NCBI GenBank assembly: GCA_029068505.1
Contig: JAIECN010000077.1
Coordinates: forward strand, 1 to 64,000
Direction of reading: 5' to 3'
Source of the DNA: Alistipes sp.
GTDB taxonomy: Bacteria; Bacteroidota; Bacteroidia; Bacteroidales; Rikenellaceae
DNA length: 64,000 nt
Below, one piece after another: positions 34,437-44,046 of this stretch; the first letter of the stretch is position 1; every line of letters begins with the position of its first letter. The position numbers and the translations under genes are program-made. The notes beneath the pieces are model-generated. The model was not told the DNA's origin, did no database searches, and saw nothing but the letters and a program-made list of their open reading frames with translations.

Positions 34437-34537
34437 GGCGGAAAAATGGGGTTGAAGAAACAAGCCGGCGCCCCGCTTCCTCCTCGACAAAGGAGGCCGT
34501 TTTGCCGGGCGTCCGGACGTTCGGAAAAATATATCTA

Positions 34538-34545
34538 CAAATATA
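34538..34545 (-). promoter_or_regulatory. -7 box of the glsA-glsB promoter
   Basis: Reads TATATTTG on the minus strand, 101 bp before the chosen glsA ATG. It excludes the longer start in the ORF track. Confidence 0.55.
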
Positions 34546-34605
34546 AATATTCTTTTTCGAATTTTGCCTAACTTTACACCCAAATAGTCTTTTGTTGTCA
34601 ACCCG

Positions 34606-35508
34606 ATGTCTGCTTATCATACGCCCGTGTTGCTGGAGGAGTCCGTGGATCTGCTCGCTGTCGAGCGGCAGGGCACCTACGTCGACCTCACCTTCGGCGG
34701 GGGCGGCCATTCGCGGCGCATACTCGCGGCGCTCGGCGACGGGGGGCGGCTTTTCGCGTTCGACCAGGATCGCGACACCCAGGCCAACCGGCCCGACGAT
34801 CCGCGCTTCCGGTTCGTCGAGAGCAACTTCCGGTTCTTGCGCGGGGCGCTGCGGCTGCGCGGCGTGACGCAGGTCGACGGCATCCTGGCCGACCTGGGCG
34901 TTTCGTCGCACCATTTCGACGAGGTGGCGCGCGGTTTTTCGTTCCGCGGCGATGCACCGTTGGACATGCGCATGAACCAGCGGGGACGTCTGACCGCCGC
35001 CTCGGTGGTCAACGGATATTCCGCCGAGGAGCTGACCCGCATATTGGGCGACTGGGGCGAGGTCGAGACGCCGTGGAAGGTCGCCAACTGCATCGTCCGG
35101 GCACGCCAGGCGGAGCCGATCCTCACCACAGCCCGGCTGGTCGAGGCCGTGAAGCCCTGCACGCCCCGAAAGGACGAATCGAAGTTCCTCACCAAGCTCT
35201 TCCAGGCCCTGCGCATCGAGGTCAACGGCGAAATGGAGGCCTTGAAGATGGCCCTGGAGCAGAGCCTCAAGGTGTTGAAGCCCGGCGGGCGGCTGGTCGT
35301 CATCTCCTACCATTCGCTCGAAGACCGGTTGGTCAAGAATTTCTTGCGCAGCGGCAATTTCGCCGGCGAGGTCGAGAAGGATTTCTTCGGTCGGGCCTGC
35401 GTGCCGTTCGATGTGCTCACGCGCAAGGCCGTCGTTCCCTCCGACGGGGAGTTGGCGAGCAATCCGCGGTCGCGTTCGGCCAAGTTGCGCGCCGCAGTCA
35501 AAAAGTGA
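34606..35508 (+). CDS. rsmH: 16S rRNA (cytosine1402-N4)-methyltransferase
   Basis: A 300-residue cytoplasmic enzyme (MraW) that methylates C1402 of 16S rRNA. It begins YHTPVLLEESVDLL and has the SAM site YVDLTFGGGGHSRRIL, then ILADLGVSSHHFDEVARGFSF near residue 95, LTKLFQALRIEVNGE near residue 200 and GGRLVVISYHSLEDRLVK near residue 228. Length is typical. It is the first gene of the dcw cluster here; mraZ, which often precedes it, is absent. A weak -7-like TAACTTTA lies at 34569-34576. Confidence 0.98.
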   Translation: MSAYHTPVLLEESVDLLAVERQGTYVDLTFGGGGHSRRILAALGDGGRLFAFDQDRDTQANRPDDPRFRFVESNFRFLRGALRLRGVTQVDGILADLGVSSHHFDEVARGFSFRGDAPLDMRMNQRGRLTAASVVNGYSAEELTRILGDWGEVETPWKVANCIVRARQAEPILTTARLVEAVKPCTPRKDESKFLTKLFQALRIEVNGEMEALKMALEQSLKVLKPGGRLVVISYHSLEDRLVKNFLRSGNFAGEVEKDFFGRACVPFDVLTRKAVVPSDGELASNPRSRSAKLRAAVKK

Positions 35509-35512
35509 AACC

Positions 35513-36031
35513 ATGTTGCGCGACCACGAATTCGACCCCGTTGCTCCCGAGGAGCAGGAACGCCGCCTCCAGGAGGAGGAGTTCGCCCGCCGCGTGCGCC
35601 GCGAGGTGCTGCGCATGGAGCGGGGCGACGCCGAGGAGGACATCCGTGCCGATCTGGAGCAGGAGGCTCTGGAGCGTGCCGAGGCCGAGGAGAGCGCCCG
35701 GCGCGAGCAGCGGCGCAAGTCGAGTACGCTGTGGCAGTTCTTTTCGGGTTCGATTCTCGTGCGCGAGGGCGTGTCGCGTTATTATCCCTATATGCTGTGC
35801 GTCGCCGGCATGTTTTTTTTGAGCATCGCCGTGATGTTCACGGCCCTGCATCTCGATATGAAGTATTCGCGGCTCGCGCGCGAGGTGCAGATGCTGCGCG
35901 AGCGTTCCATCCGGCTGGAGGAGCAGCGTTTCAGCCGCACCACCCATTCGGCTGTCAGCGCGCGGCTGCGCGAGCGCGGCATTCCGCTTTATGATCCCCC
36001 CGCTCCCGGCGAGCGCATCGAAACCCGTTAG
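35513..36031 (+). CDS. ftsL: FtsL-like cell division protein
   Basis: A 172-residue bitopic protein. The cytoplasmic N-terminus (about residues 1-90) is highly charged, Glu/Arg-rich and probably helical. One transmembrane segment (YYPYMLCVAGMFFLSIAVMFTALHL) is followed by a short periplasmic coiled coil (SRLAREVQMLRERSIRLEEQRFSR). This topology and the position between rsmH and ftsI match FtsL of Bacteroidetes; the sequence itself is poorly conserved. FtsL would join FtsQ and FtsB at the septum. The ATG at 35513 lies 4 bp after the rsmH stop. Confidence 0.8.
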   Translation: MLRDHEFDPVAPEEQERRLQEEEFARRVRREVLRMERGDAEEDIRADLEQEALERAEAEESARREQRRKSSTLWQFFSGSILVREGVSRYYPYMLCVAGMFFLSIAVMFTALHLDMKYSRLAREVQMLRERSIRLEEQRFSRTTHSAVSARLRERGIPLYDPPAPGERIETR

Positions 36032-36033
36032 GC

Positions 36034-38295
36034 ATGAAAGAGGAACGTTCGAAGATCAAAAGCGACATCCTGCTGCGCGTGAGACTCTTGTATGTGGTCT
36101 TCATCGCCGCCGGCGCCCTCGTGTTCGGCCGGCTGGTTTGGGTGCAGCTCTTCAGCCGCGAGGTCTCGTTCAATGCCGAGCGGTTGGCCGGGCGCATCTT
36201 TACCGAGGAGATCATTCCCGCACAGCGGGGCAGCATCCTCGCCCGCAACGGCGATCCGCTGGCCGCTTCGATCTTCCGTTATCGCGTCGCTTTCGACTTC
36301 GCGTCGCCCGGATTGGATTCGCTCCGTACGTTCCGCGAGCAGAGCGATTCGCTCGCCAAATTGTTGGCCGCTTTTTTCAAGGACAAGTCCGCTGCCGAGT
36401 ATCGACGTTTCTTTCGCGAGGAGCATGCACGGCGTTATCGCCTCGTGCGGCCGCGCGACACGACTTACCTGCGTTCCGAGGGGTGGCTCGACCGGTTGGG
36501 CGACCGCCTGCGGGGCGAGGAGTTCATCACACGCACCATCTACGACACGATCCGCGACCATACGCCCGTCGAGATTTTCCCGCGCGACGTCGATTTTTCC
36601 GAGTGGGAGGTGCTGCGGCGCTATCCCTTGTTGAATTGGAACATGGGCATGGTCTACCAGCTCATCGAGAACGACGAGCGCATCTATCCCCAGGGCGAGT
36701 TGGCGCGCCGCACCATCGGCAAGCAGGGCGGGCAGGGCAACTACGGCATCGAGGATGCCTACCGCGAGGAGTTGTCCGGGCGCGACGGCAAGGCTGTGCG
36801 GCAGCGCATCGCGCGCGGCTTCCACGGACGCGTCGCCGGTGCCGGGCATCAGGAGCCGGAGGACGGCTTGCATGTGGTAACGACCCTCGACCTCGATTTG
36901 CAGGAGGTCGCCGACAAGGCTTTGCGGCAGCAGCTCGTGGCGCAGAACGCCAACTGGGGCACGGCCATCGTCATGGAGACCCGCACGGGCGAAATCCTCG
37001 CCTTGGCTAACTTGGGCCGCACTTCTTCGGGAACTTATGCCGAGCGCGAGAACTATGCTTTGGGCCGCAGCATGGAGCCGGGGTCTACGTTCAAGTTAGC
37101 TACGATGTTGTTGTTGTTGGACGACGCCGGCATGTCGCCCGCCACGGTCTACGAGACCAACGACGGCGATCCCGTGACCATCGGCCCGGCCGAGAACATC
37201 CGCGATTCGCATCGCGGCGGGCAGCGCATGGATTTCCGGCAGGCCGTCGCCGCTTCGTCCAACGTCTATTTCGCCCGCGCCGTCTGGGAGCGTTACGGCA
37301 TCACGGGCAAGAAAATGCGTTACAGCGATTATCTCCACGACAAGTTGGGCCTCGGCCAGACCGTCGGTCTGGAGCGTCTCGGCGAGCGTCCGCCCTCGAT
37401 CACGACCGACTGGAAGGTCGACGACCCCGGGGTCATGCTCGTCAAGATGTCTTACGGCTATCGGGTGTTGCTGGCGCCCATCCAGACGATCGCTTTCTAC
37501 AATGCCATCGCCAACGGCGGGAAGATGATTTCGCCCTTGTTGGTCAAGGAGCTGCGGCGCGGCACGCGGGTCGTCGAGCGGTTCGAGGCGCAGACGCTCC
37601 GCAAGTCCGTTTGTTCGCCTGCCGCCTTGCAGGAGGTGCGGCGCAGTTTGGAGGCGGTCTGCACCGAGGGTACGGCGCGCGACTTCTTCCGCGACACATC
37701 GCGCGTGAAGGTGGCCGCCAAGACCGGCACGGCGCAGGTTACCGACGCGCGGCGGCGCGAGGGGCGTTATTATCTGGGATCGATGGTCGCGTTCTTTCCC
37801 TCCGACGATCCGCAGTTCACGGTCTTGACCGCCATCGAGACCAAGGCCCAGCCCGGCAAGGCTTTCTATGGCGGCCCGTTGGCCGGGCCGGTCGTCAAGC
37901 GGCTGGTCGACTATACGTTCAACCGCTACGGTTTGCGAAGCGCGCAGCCGGCGGATGCCGGGCCGGTGCGCCATCCTCGTCGGATCAAGGGCGGCGACAT
38001 CGCCCAGATGCGCCGCGTCGCCGATCGGTTTTCGCCCGGGGTCGTCGCCGACCGTCGGGCCGGTTGGGGCAGGGCGCATGTCGATTCTGCGGCCAATGTC
38101 GTGATCCGGAGTTTTGGCGAGGAGCGCAAGACCGTGCCCGACGTGCGCGGCATGGGGTTGAAGGATGCGTTGTTCCTGTTGGAAAATTATGGCTTGCGCG
38201 TGCGTTTTTCGGGCGCCGGGGCCGTCGTGTCGCAGAGCGTCGCGCCCGGCACTCCGTTGCGGAGCGGAGCGACGATCGAAATAAAGTTGGAATAA
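36034..38295 (+). CDS. ftsI: Penicillin-binding protein FtsI with C-terminal PASTA domain
   Basis: A 753-residue septal transpeptidase that cross-links peptidoglycan during division. One N-terminal membrane anchor (LLYVVFIAAGALVFGRLVWVQL) is followed by a dimerisation domain from about residue 60 (RGSILARNGDPLA). The transpeptidase motifs are in order: SMEPGSTFKLAT (SxxK, near residue 355), ASSNVYF (SxN) and AKTGTAQ (KTG, near residue 570). A PASTA domain ends the protein (VPDVRGMGLKDALFLLENYGLRVRF...SGATIEIKLE). PASTA on FtsI is, as I recall, usual in Bacteroidetes. The start is 2 bp after the ftsL stop. Confidence 0.97.
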   Translation: MKEERSKIKSDILLRVRLLYVVFIAAGALVFGRLVWVQLFSREVSFNAERLAGRIFTEEIIPAQRGSILARNGDPLAASIFRYRVAFDFASPGLDSLRTFREQSDSLAKLLAAFFKDKSAAEYRRFFREEHARRYRLVRPRDTTYLRSEGWLDRLGDRLRGEEFITRTIYDTIRDHTPVEIFPRDVDFSEWEVLRRYPLLNWNMGMVYQLIENDERIYPQGELARRTIGKQGGQGNYGIEDAYREELSGRDGKAVRQRIARGFHGRVAGAGHQEPEDGLHVVTTLDLDLQEVADKALRQQLVAQNANWGTAIVMETRTGEILALANLGRTSSGTYAERENYALGRSMEPGSTFKLATMLLLLDDAGMSPATVYETNDGDPVTIGPAENIRDSHRGGQRMDFRQAVAASSNVYFARAVWERYGITGKKMRYSDYLHDKLGLGQTVGLERLGERPPSITTDWKVDDPGVMLVKMSYGYRVLLAPIQTIAFYNAIANGGKMISPLLVKELRRGTRVVERFEAQTLRKSVCSPAALQEVRRSLEAVCTEGTARDFFRDTSRVKVAAKTGTAQVTDARRREGRYYLGSMVAFFPSDDPQFTVLTAIETKAQPGKAFYGGPLAGPVVKRLVDYTFNRYGLRSAQPADAGPVRHPRRIKGGDIAQMRRVADRFSPGVVADRRAGWGRAHVDSAANVVIRSFGEERKTVPDVRGMGLKDALFLLENYGLRVRFSGAGAVVSQSVAPGTPLRSGATIEIKLE

Positions 38296-38311
38296 ATATA
38301 GCCGAGAGCAT

Positions 38312-39766
38312 ATGAAACTTCTTTCCGAGTTGATCGAAAATACGCCCGTGCGCGAATTGCTGGGCGATGCCGGGGTGCGGATCGGGGCGTTGACCTACGA
38401 TTCGCGGGCCGTGGTGCCGGGGGCCTGCTTCTTCGCCGTAGCCGGCACGCGGTGCGACGGCCACGACTTCATTCCCGCGGCCATCGAAAAGGGCGCTGCG
38501 GCCGTCGTGTGCAGCCGTCGTCCCGCGACCCTCGCCGAGGGGGTCGCCTGCGTCGTGGTCGACGATCCCGCCGGCGCGCTGGCCGACATGGCGGCCGCGT
38601 TTTACGACCACCCCAGCCGCAGGCTCAAGCTGGTCGGCGTCACGGGCACCAACGGCAAGACCACGACCGCCACGCTGCTCTACGACCTGGCGAGGGCCTT
38701 GGGCCGCAAGGCCGGACTGATCTCTACGGTGGTCTACAAGATCGACGACCGCACCGTCGAGTCGACCCACACCACACCCGACCCCGTACGGCTCAACGCC
38801 ATGATGCGCGAAATGGCCGACGCCGGGTGCGAATATTGTTTCATGGAGTGTTCGTCCCACGCCATCGTCCAGGAGCGCATCCGGGGGCTGCGCTTCGCCG
38901 GGGGCGTCTTCTCCAACATCACCCACGACCACCTCGACTACCACAAGACGTTCGCCGCCTACATCAAGGCCAAGCAGCAGTTTTTCGACGCCCTGCCGGC
39001 CGACGCCTTCGCGCTGACCAACGTCGACGACCGCAACGGCCGCATCATGGTGCAGAATTCTGCTGCCAAGGTCTATGCCTATTCGCTGCGGTCGATGGCC
39101 GATTTCCAGTGCAAGATCGTCGAGCAGCACCTCGACGGCATGCTGCTGCGCATCGACGGCTGCGAGGTGTGGGTGGCGCTGCCCGGGCGGTTCAACGCCT
39201 ACAACTTGCTGTCGGTCTACGGCACGGCGCGTCTGCTGGGCTTCGGCCGCGACGAAGTGCTGCGCGTGTTGAGCGCCCTGCGGCCCGTGGCCGGACGCTT
39301 CGAAATCGTGCGCGCGGAGAACGGCACCACGGCCGTAGTCGACTACGCCCATACGCCCGATGCGCTCGAAAACGTGATCTGCACCATCGAGGAGATCCGC
39401 ACGCCGGGGCAGCAACTGCTGGTCGTGTGCGGCTGCGGCGGCGACCGCGACCGCACCAAGCGGCCCGAAATGGCGGCCATAGCCGTGAAATATGCCTCGA
39501 CGGCGATCTTCACGTCGGACAATCCGCGGCATGAGTCGCCCGAAGCCATCCTCGACGAGATGGTCGCCGGTCTCGACCCGGCGACGCGCTACCTGCGCAT
39601 CGCCGACCGGGCCGAAGCGATCCGCACGGCCGCGATGCTCTCCCGGCCTGGCGACATCATCCTGGTGGCCGGCAAGGGACACGAGGACTACCAGATCGTG
39701 GGCGACGAAAAACGGCATTTCGACGACCGCGAACAAGTCAGGAAAGCGTTCGAAACGCTGGGGTAA
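38312..39766 (+). CDS. murE: UDP-MurNAc-L-Ala-D-Glu:meso-diaminopimelate ligase
   Basis: A 484-residue cytoplasmic ligase that adds the third amino acid to the peptidoglycan precursor. The ATP site GVTGTNGKTTTATLLYDL is near residue 110, followed by STHTTPDPVRLNAM, SSHAIVQERIRGLRF and HTPDALENVI. TSDNPRHESPEAI near residue 405 holds the DNPR motif that selects meso-diaminopimelate rather than lysine. A carboxy-terminal AGKGHEDYQ follows. It starts 16 bp after ftsI. murF is not next to it; the following gap of 190 bp holds hairpins. Confidence 0.98.
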   Translation: MKLLSELIENTPVRELLGDAGVRIGALTYDSRAVVPGACFFAVAGTRCDGHDFIPAAIEKGAAAVVCSRRPATLAEGVACVVVDDPAGALADMAAAFYDHPSRRLKLVGVTGTNGKTTTATLLYDLARALGRKAGLISTVVYKIDDRTVESTHTTPDPVRLNAMMREMADAGCEYCFMECSSHAIVQERIRGLRFAGGVFSNITHDHLDYHKTFAAYIKAKQQFFDALPADAFALTNVDDRNGRIMVQNSAAKVYAYSLRSMADFQCKIVEQHLDGMLLRIDGCEVWVALPGRFNAYNLLSVYGTARLLGFGRDEVLRVLSALRPVAGRFEIVRAENGTTAVVDYAHTPDALENVICTIEEIRTPGQQLLVVCGCGGDRDRTKRPEMAAIAVKYASTAIFTSDNPRHESPEAILDEMVAGLDPATRYLRIADRAEAIRTAAMLSRPGDIILVAGKGHEDYQIVGDEKRHFDDREQVRKAFETLG

Positions 39767-39956
39767 AAAGGGTGAGAAGTTTTGGGGACGGTCGGAGCCT
39801 TCGAAGCGGTAACGGCTCCGCGCTTTGAGAGGGGGGGGAGTTTCCGGAGCGGCCCGGTTTTTCGTCACGGCTCCACGCTTCGGGCCGCTTTACTGGCAGG
39901 GCAGGAGCGCCCGCAATCATGTTGTGTTGAATTTTTAATAAAATAGTTGTTCCATA
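39767..39956. other. murE-mraY intergenic region with two stem-loops
   Basis: Two imperfect stem-loops lie in tandem: CGGAGCC/GGCTCCG (39793-39820) and AGCGGCCCG/CGGGCCGCT (39848-39889). The loops share the sequence ACGGCTCC.CGCTT, so the unit may be duplicated. No open frame is supported. An AT-rich stretch (ATTTTTAATAAAATAG) precedes mraY and may hold a promoter, but I see no clean -7 box. Confidence 0.45.
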
Positions 39957-41201
39957 ATGTTTTATCATCTTTTCCGTATTCTCGGACAGTCTTACAACAT
40001 TCCCGGTGCGGGCATGTTCCAGTACATTTCGTTCCGCGCCGCGGCAGCCATCATCGCGTCGTTGCTGATCGCCGTGATCTTCGGCCGTTCGATCATCGAC
40101 TTCCTGCGGCGCAAGCAGATCGGCGAAGACATCCGCGACTTGGGTCTCGAAGGGCAGCTCCAGAAGCGCGGCACCCCCACCATGGGCGGCGTCATCATCC
40201 TGCTGGCGATTCTCGTGCCTACGCTGTTGTTCGGACGTTTGGATAACGTTTATGTGCAGTTGATGATCGTTTCGACCCTTTGGTTGGGCTTCATCGGCGG
40301 GTTGGACGACTACATCAAGGTGTTCCGCCATCGCAAGGAGGGTCTCCAGGGGCGGTTTAAGATCGTCGGGCAGGTCGGCTTGGGCATCATCGTCGGCACC
40401 ACCATGTGGCTTTCGCCCGAGATCGTCGTGCGCGAGAAGGTCACGCAGCCCGTCGAGACGCTCTTCGTCAATGCCGACGGGTCGGTCGAGCAGCAGTTCC
40501 GGCAGCGCGTGTTGCTTAGCTCGGAGAGCACCAAGACTACCAAGACCACGATCCCCTTCATCAAGGACAATGAGTTCGACTACGGTTGGATGACCGGCGG
40601 CCACGACGTCGCCGCATGGTTGCTCTACGTGTTGGTCGCCATCCTCGTGGTAACGGCCGTGTCGAACGGCGCCAACCTTACCGACGGTCTCGACGGCCTG
40701 GCTACGGGGGTCTCGGTGCCGATCGTCGTGGTGCTGGGCATGCTGGCCTACCTCTCCGGACACATCGTCTACGCCGACTACCTCAACATCATGTATATCC
40801 CCCAGAGCGGCGAGCTGGTGGTCTTCGCCGCCGCGATGATCGGGGCGCTCGTGGGTTTCCTGTGGTACAATTCGTTCCCCGCGCAGATCTTCATGGGCGA
40901 CACCGGGTCGCTCTCGATCGGCGGTATCATCGCCGTCTTCGCCCTCTGCATCCGTAAGGAGTTGCTGTTGCCCGTGCTGTGCGGCGTCTTCTTGGTGGAG
41001 AGCTGCTCGGTCATGTTGCAGGTCGCCTACTTCAAGTACACCAAGCGTAAATACGGCGAGGGGCGCCGCATTCTGCTGATGTCGCCTGTGCACCACCACT
41101 ACCAGAAGAAAGGCCAGTTCGAGACCAAGATCGTCATCCGTTTCTGGATCATTTCGCTGCTCCTGGCCGCCATCACGTTGGTAACACTCAAGATACGATA
41201 G
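39957..41201 (+). CDS. mraY: Phospho-N-acetylmuramoyl-pentapeptide transferase
   Basis: A 414-residue inner-membrane enzyme that makes lipid I from UDP-MurNAc-pentapeptide and undecaprenyl phosphate. About ten transmembrane segments. Family signatures: [14 protein letters not shown] near residue 62, [10 protein letters not shown] with the catalytic Asp pair near residue 112, [15 protein letters not shown] near residue 236, [11 protein letters not shown] near residue 315 and [11 protein letters not shown] near residue 375. A loop of about 70 residues after segment 4 (residues 150-210) is longer than in E. coli MraY, as I recall usual for Bacteroidetes. Confidence 0.98.
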   Translation: MFYHLFRILGQSYNIPGAGMFQYISFRAAAAIIASLLIAVIFGRSIIDFLRRKQIGEDIRDLGLEGQLQKRGTPTMGGVIILLAILVPTLLFGRLDNVYVQLMIVSTLWLGFIGGLDDYIKVFRHRKEGLQGRFKIVGQVGLGIIVGTTMWLSPEIVVREKVTQPVETLFVNADGSVEQQFRQRVLLSSESTKTTKTTIPFIKDNEFDYGWMTGGHDVAAWLLYVLVAILVVTAVSNGANLTDGLDGLATGVSVPIVVVLGMLAYLSGHIVYADYLNIMYIPQSGELVVFAAAMIGALVGFLWYNSFPAQIFMGDTGSLSIGGIIAVFALCIRKELLLPVLCGVFLVESCSVMLQVAYFKYTKRKYGEGRRILLMSPVHHHYQKKGQFETKIVIRFWIISLLLAAITLVTLKIR

Positions 41202-41361
41202 GGAAAACCGAAGAAACAGTCGTCCGCATTTGCAGCGGGTCTCCGCCGGAGGCTGCGGCCCGCCCTGCGGGTCAGCAAACTCTTTTCGAACTCCGGCTCT
41301 TAGCCGGGCGTGCTTCGCAAGCTCCGGCCCGCAAACGGACAGAAATAAGATTCGACGCATT
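41202..41361. repeat. mraY-murD intergenic GC-rich repeat-like segment
   Basis: A 160-bp gap bounded by the near-complementary ends GTCCGCATTTGC (41222-41233) and GCAAACGGAC (41332-41341), with several internal inverted repeats (CTCCGCCGGAG, CCCGCCCTGCGGG, CCGGCTCTTAGCCGG). Part of it resembles the repeat-like DNA at 1.4 and 44.5 kb. No gene seen. Confidence 0.4.
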
Positions 41362-42708
41362 ATGAAAAACATTGTCGTATTGGGCGGCGGCATCAGCGGC
41401 TACGGTTCCGCGATCCTCGCCAAGAAGAAAGGTTTCGGAGTCTTCCTCTCCGACAGCGGCCGCATCGCCGCGCGTTATCGGGAGAAGCTCGACGAGTGGC
41501 AGGTGCCCTACGAGGAGGGCGGGCACAGCGAGGAGCGCATTCTTGCTGCGACGGAGGTCGTCAAATCGCCCGGCATCCCCGATACGGCGCCCATCGTGCA
41601 GAAGATTCGCGCCGCCGGCATCCCGGTCATCTCCGAAATGGAATTCGCCGGGCGTTACCTGGGCAAGGCCCGGTGCATCTGCATCACCGGTTCGAACGGC
41701 AAGACGACCACCACGTCGCTGATCTACAAGATCATGCGCGACGCCGGGCTGAACGTCGCCCTCGGCGGCAACATCGGCGAGAGCTTCGCCTACTCGGTCG
41801 CTACGGGCGACTACGACTGGTATGTCCTGGAGTTGAGTTCGTTCCAGCTCGACGGCATGTTCAAGTTCCGCGCCCACATCGGGGTGTTGATGAACATCAC
41901 GCCCGACCACCTCGACCGCTACGACCATTGTTTCCAGAACTACGTCGATTCGAAGATGCGCATCACGCAGAATCAGACATCGCGCGACTGGTTCATCTTC
42001 TCGGGCGACGACGAGACGATCTGGCAGCAGCTGCCCAAATACGACCTGCGCATGCGGCAGCTGCCTTTCGCAGCGCGCAATGCCGTGGCCAGCGGCGCCG
42101 GCGACGCATTCTTGTGCGACGGCAAGTTCACCGCCACGGCCGGCAAGGCGTCGGTCGAAATCGACATGGCCAAGATGCGCATTGCCGGGCTTCACAATGC
42201 CTACAACGCCATGGCGGCAGCCCTCGCCACCCTCGCCGCAGGCGTCGCTCCGGCCAAGATACGCAAATCGCTCTACGACTTCGCGCCCGTCGAGCACCGC
42301 CTCGAACCCGTCGCCGAGAAGCAGGGCGTGCTGTGGATCAACGATTCAAAGGCTACCAACGTCGATTCGGTGTGGTACGCCTTGGAGAGTATGACGCGTC
42401 CGCTGGTCTGGATCGCCGGCGGCACGGACAAGGGCAACGACTACGGCCCGCTCAAAGAGTTCGCGCGACAGAAAGTGCATACGTTGGTCTGCATGGGGCT
42501 GGATAATGCCAAGCTCGTGCGCGACTTCACGGGCGTGGTGCCCGAGGTGGTCTCCGCCGATTCGTTCGACGACGCCATGAGCGCCGCCAAGGCCGCTGCG
42601 CGCCCCGGCGACGTCGTTTTGCTGTCGCCCGCCTGCGCGTCGTTCGACTTGTTCAAAAACTACGAGCACCGCGGCGAGATGTTCAAGAAATGGGTCGAAG
42701 AGTTGTAG
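41362..42708 (+). CDS. murD: UDP-N-acetylmuramoylalanine--D-glutamate ligase
   Basis: A 448-residue cytoplasmic ligase that adds D-glutamate to UDP-MurNAc-L-alanine. The ATG at 41362 gives the normal N-terminus MKNIVVLGGGISGYGSAILA (Rossmann-like UDP site). The track ORF runs upstream into the intergenic repeat. ATP site CICITGSNGKTTTTSLIY near residue 110, ELSSFQLDGM near residue 158, LMNITPDHLDRYD near residue 175, HRLEPVAEKQGVLWINDSKATN near residue 312 and LLSPACASFDLFKNYEHRGEMF near the C-terminus all fit MurD. Confidence 0.98.
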   Translation: MKNIVVLGGGISGYGSAILAKKKGFGVFLSDSGRIAARYREKLDEWQVPYEEGGHSEERILAATEVVKSPGIPDTAPIVQKIRAAGIPVISEMEFAGRYLGKARCICITGSNGKTTTTSLIYKIMRDAGLNVALGGNIGESFAYSVATGDYDWYVLELSSFQLDGMFKFRAHIGVLMNITPDHLDRYDHCFQNYVDSKMRITQNQTSRDWFIFSGDDETIWQQLPKYDLRMRQLPFAARNAVASGAGDAFLCDGKFTATAGKASVEIDMAKMRIAGLHNAYNAMAAALATLAAGVAPAKIRKSLYDFAPVEHRLEPVAEKQGVLWINDSKATNVDSVWYALESMTRPLVWIAGGTDKGNDYGPLKEFARQKVHTLVCMGLDNAKLVRDFTGVVPEVVSADSFDDAMSAAKAAARPGDVVLLSPACASFDLFKNYEHRGEMFKKWVEEL

Positions 42709-42787
42709 GCGATCTTCTCGGGAGACCCGCCGCCGGCCTGCAAGGGCCGGCCGGATATTTTGCAAACGGTTCGAATTATTGATTTTT

Positions 42788-44044
42788 ATGGCAACTACCG
42801 ATCTCGATACGGCCGACGGGCGCAGATTCCGGTTATTCACCGGGGATCGCGTGCTGTGGATCATCGTGGCCACGCTGGCGGTCATTTCGGTGCTGGTCGT
42901 CTATTCGTCTACGGCCAAGATGGCCTACGATGCCCATACGGCCCGCACGACAGCCCATTTTCTGCGGCAGCAGTTGTTCATTCTGGCGGTCAGCATGGTC
43001 GTCATGCTTACCGTGCAAAAGATCGATTGCCGGATCTACAATTACTTCGCGCGGCCCGTCTATTTCCTCTCCGTGCTGGCAACCGTCGCCGTCTATTTCG
43101 TCGGGTCGACCGTCAACGGCGCCGCCCGCTGGATACCGGTCGGCGGCTTCCAGTTCCAGCCCTCCGAGGCACTGAAGGTCGCCACGGTGCTGTTCCTGGC
43201 CCAGCAGCTCGCCGGACGGCAATCGAAGATCGACAAGCTCCGCATCCTGCCTTCGTGGCGTTTCTGGACATGGGGGCAGCCCGCGCAGCGGCGCATCTGG
43301 CGCGAGGGCACGCGACCGATCCTCATGCCGATGGTCGTCTCTTGCGCAGTGATCTTCCCGGCCCATTTTTCGTCGGCGATGCTGGTGTTCCTGGCCTCGT
43401 GGGTCATGATGTTGATCGGGCGCGTACGCTTCGGCGAGTTGATGAAACTCTTGCTCACGGCGCTTGCCGCCGTGATGTTGGCCATGACCCTGAACCTGGG
43501 GCGCAGCCAGACCGCCGAGGGGCGCGTCTCCACTTGGCTGAACTATTGGACCCAGCCCCAGACCGAGAAGCCCATCGAGCACCTCACCGACTCCGAGCGT
43601 TCGATGATCGCCATCCACAACGGCGGCATCCTGGGTCAGGGCGCCGGGCAGAGCGCCATGCGTGTGGAGATGATCCACCCCGAGAGCGACTACGCCTTTG
43701 CGTTTTTCGTCGAGGAGTACGGGTTGTTGCTGGCCGTGGTGCTGCTGATGTTGTATCTGTGGATTTTCTTCCGGGCGATCGAGATTTTCCGGCGCTGCGG
43801 CACGGCTTTTCCGGGGCTGCTGGTGCTGGGACTGGCCTTGCAGATCACTTGTCAGGCGCTGCTGCACATCATGGTCACGGTCAATCTCATTCCCGAAACG
43901 GGGCAGACGCTGCCGCTGATTTCGCGCGGCGGGTCGTCGGTGCTCTTTACCGCCATGGCACTGGGCATGATTCTGAGCGTCAGCCGCCAGAACGACGAAC
44001 AATCCCACGACAAACCTAAAGGGGAAACGATTTACGAAAAATAA
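42788..44044 (+). CDS. ftsW: Septal peptidoglycan glycosyltransferase FtsW
   Basis: A 418-residue SEDS-family inner-membrane protein that polymerises lipid II at the septum together with FtsI. About ten membrane helices. Signatures: VYFVGSTVNGAARWIPVGGFQFQPSEALK near residue 115 and GILGQGAGQSAMRVEMIHPESDYAFAFFVEEYG near residue 280 with the conserved Asp/Glu cluster, then IPETGQTLPLISRGGSSVL near residue 375. Start at ATG 42788, three codons inside the track ORF. The 79-bp gap after murD contains a GC hairpin around CCGGCC/GGCCGG (42733-42751). Confidence 0.97.
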   Translation: MATTDLDTADGRRFRLFTGDRVLWIIVATLAVISVLVVYSSTAKMAYDAHTARTTAHFLRQQLFILAVSMVVMLTVQKIDCRIYNYFARPVYFLSVLATVAVYFVGSTVNGAARWIPVGGFQFQPSEALKVATVLFLAQQLAGRQSKIDKLRILPSWRFWTWGQPAQRRIWREGTRPILMPMVVSCAVIFPAHFSSAMLVFLASWVMMLIGRVRFGELMKLLLTALAAVMLAMTLNLGRSQTAEGRVSTWLNYWTQPQTEKPIEHLTDSERSMIAIHNGGILGQGAGQSAMRVEMIHPESDYAFAFFVEEYGLLLAVVLLMLYLWIFFRAIEIFRRCGTAFPGLLVLGLALQITCQALLHIMVTVNLIPETGQTLPLISRGGSSVLFTAMALGMILSVSRQNDEQSHDKPKGETIYEK

Positions 44045-44046
44045 AG

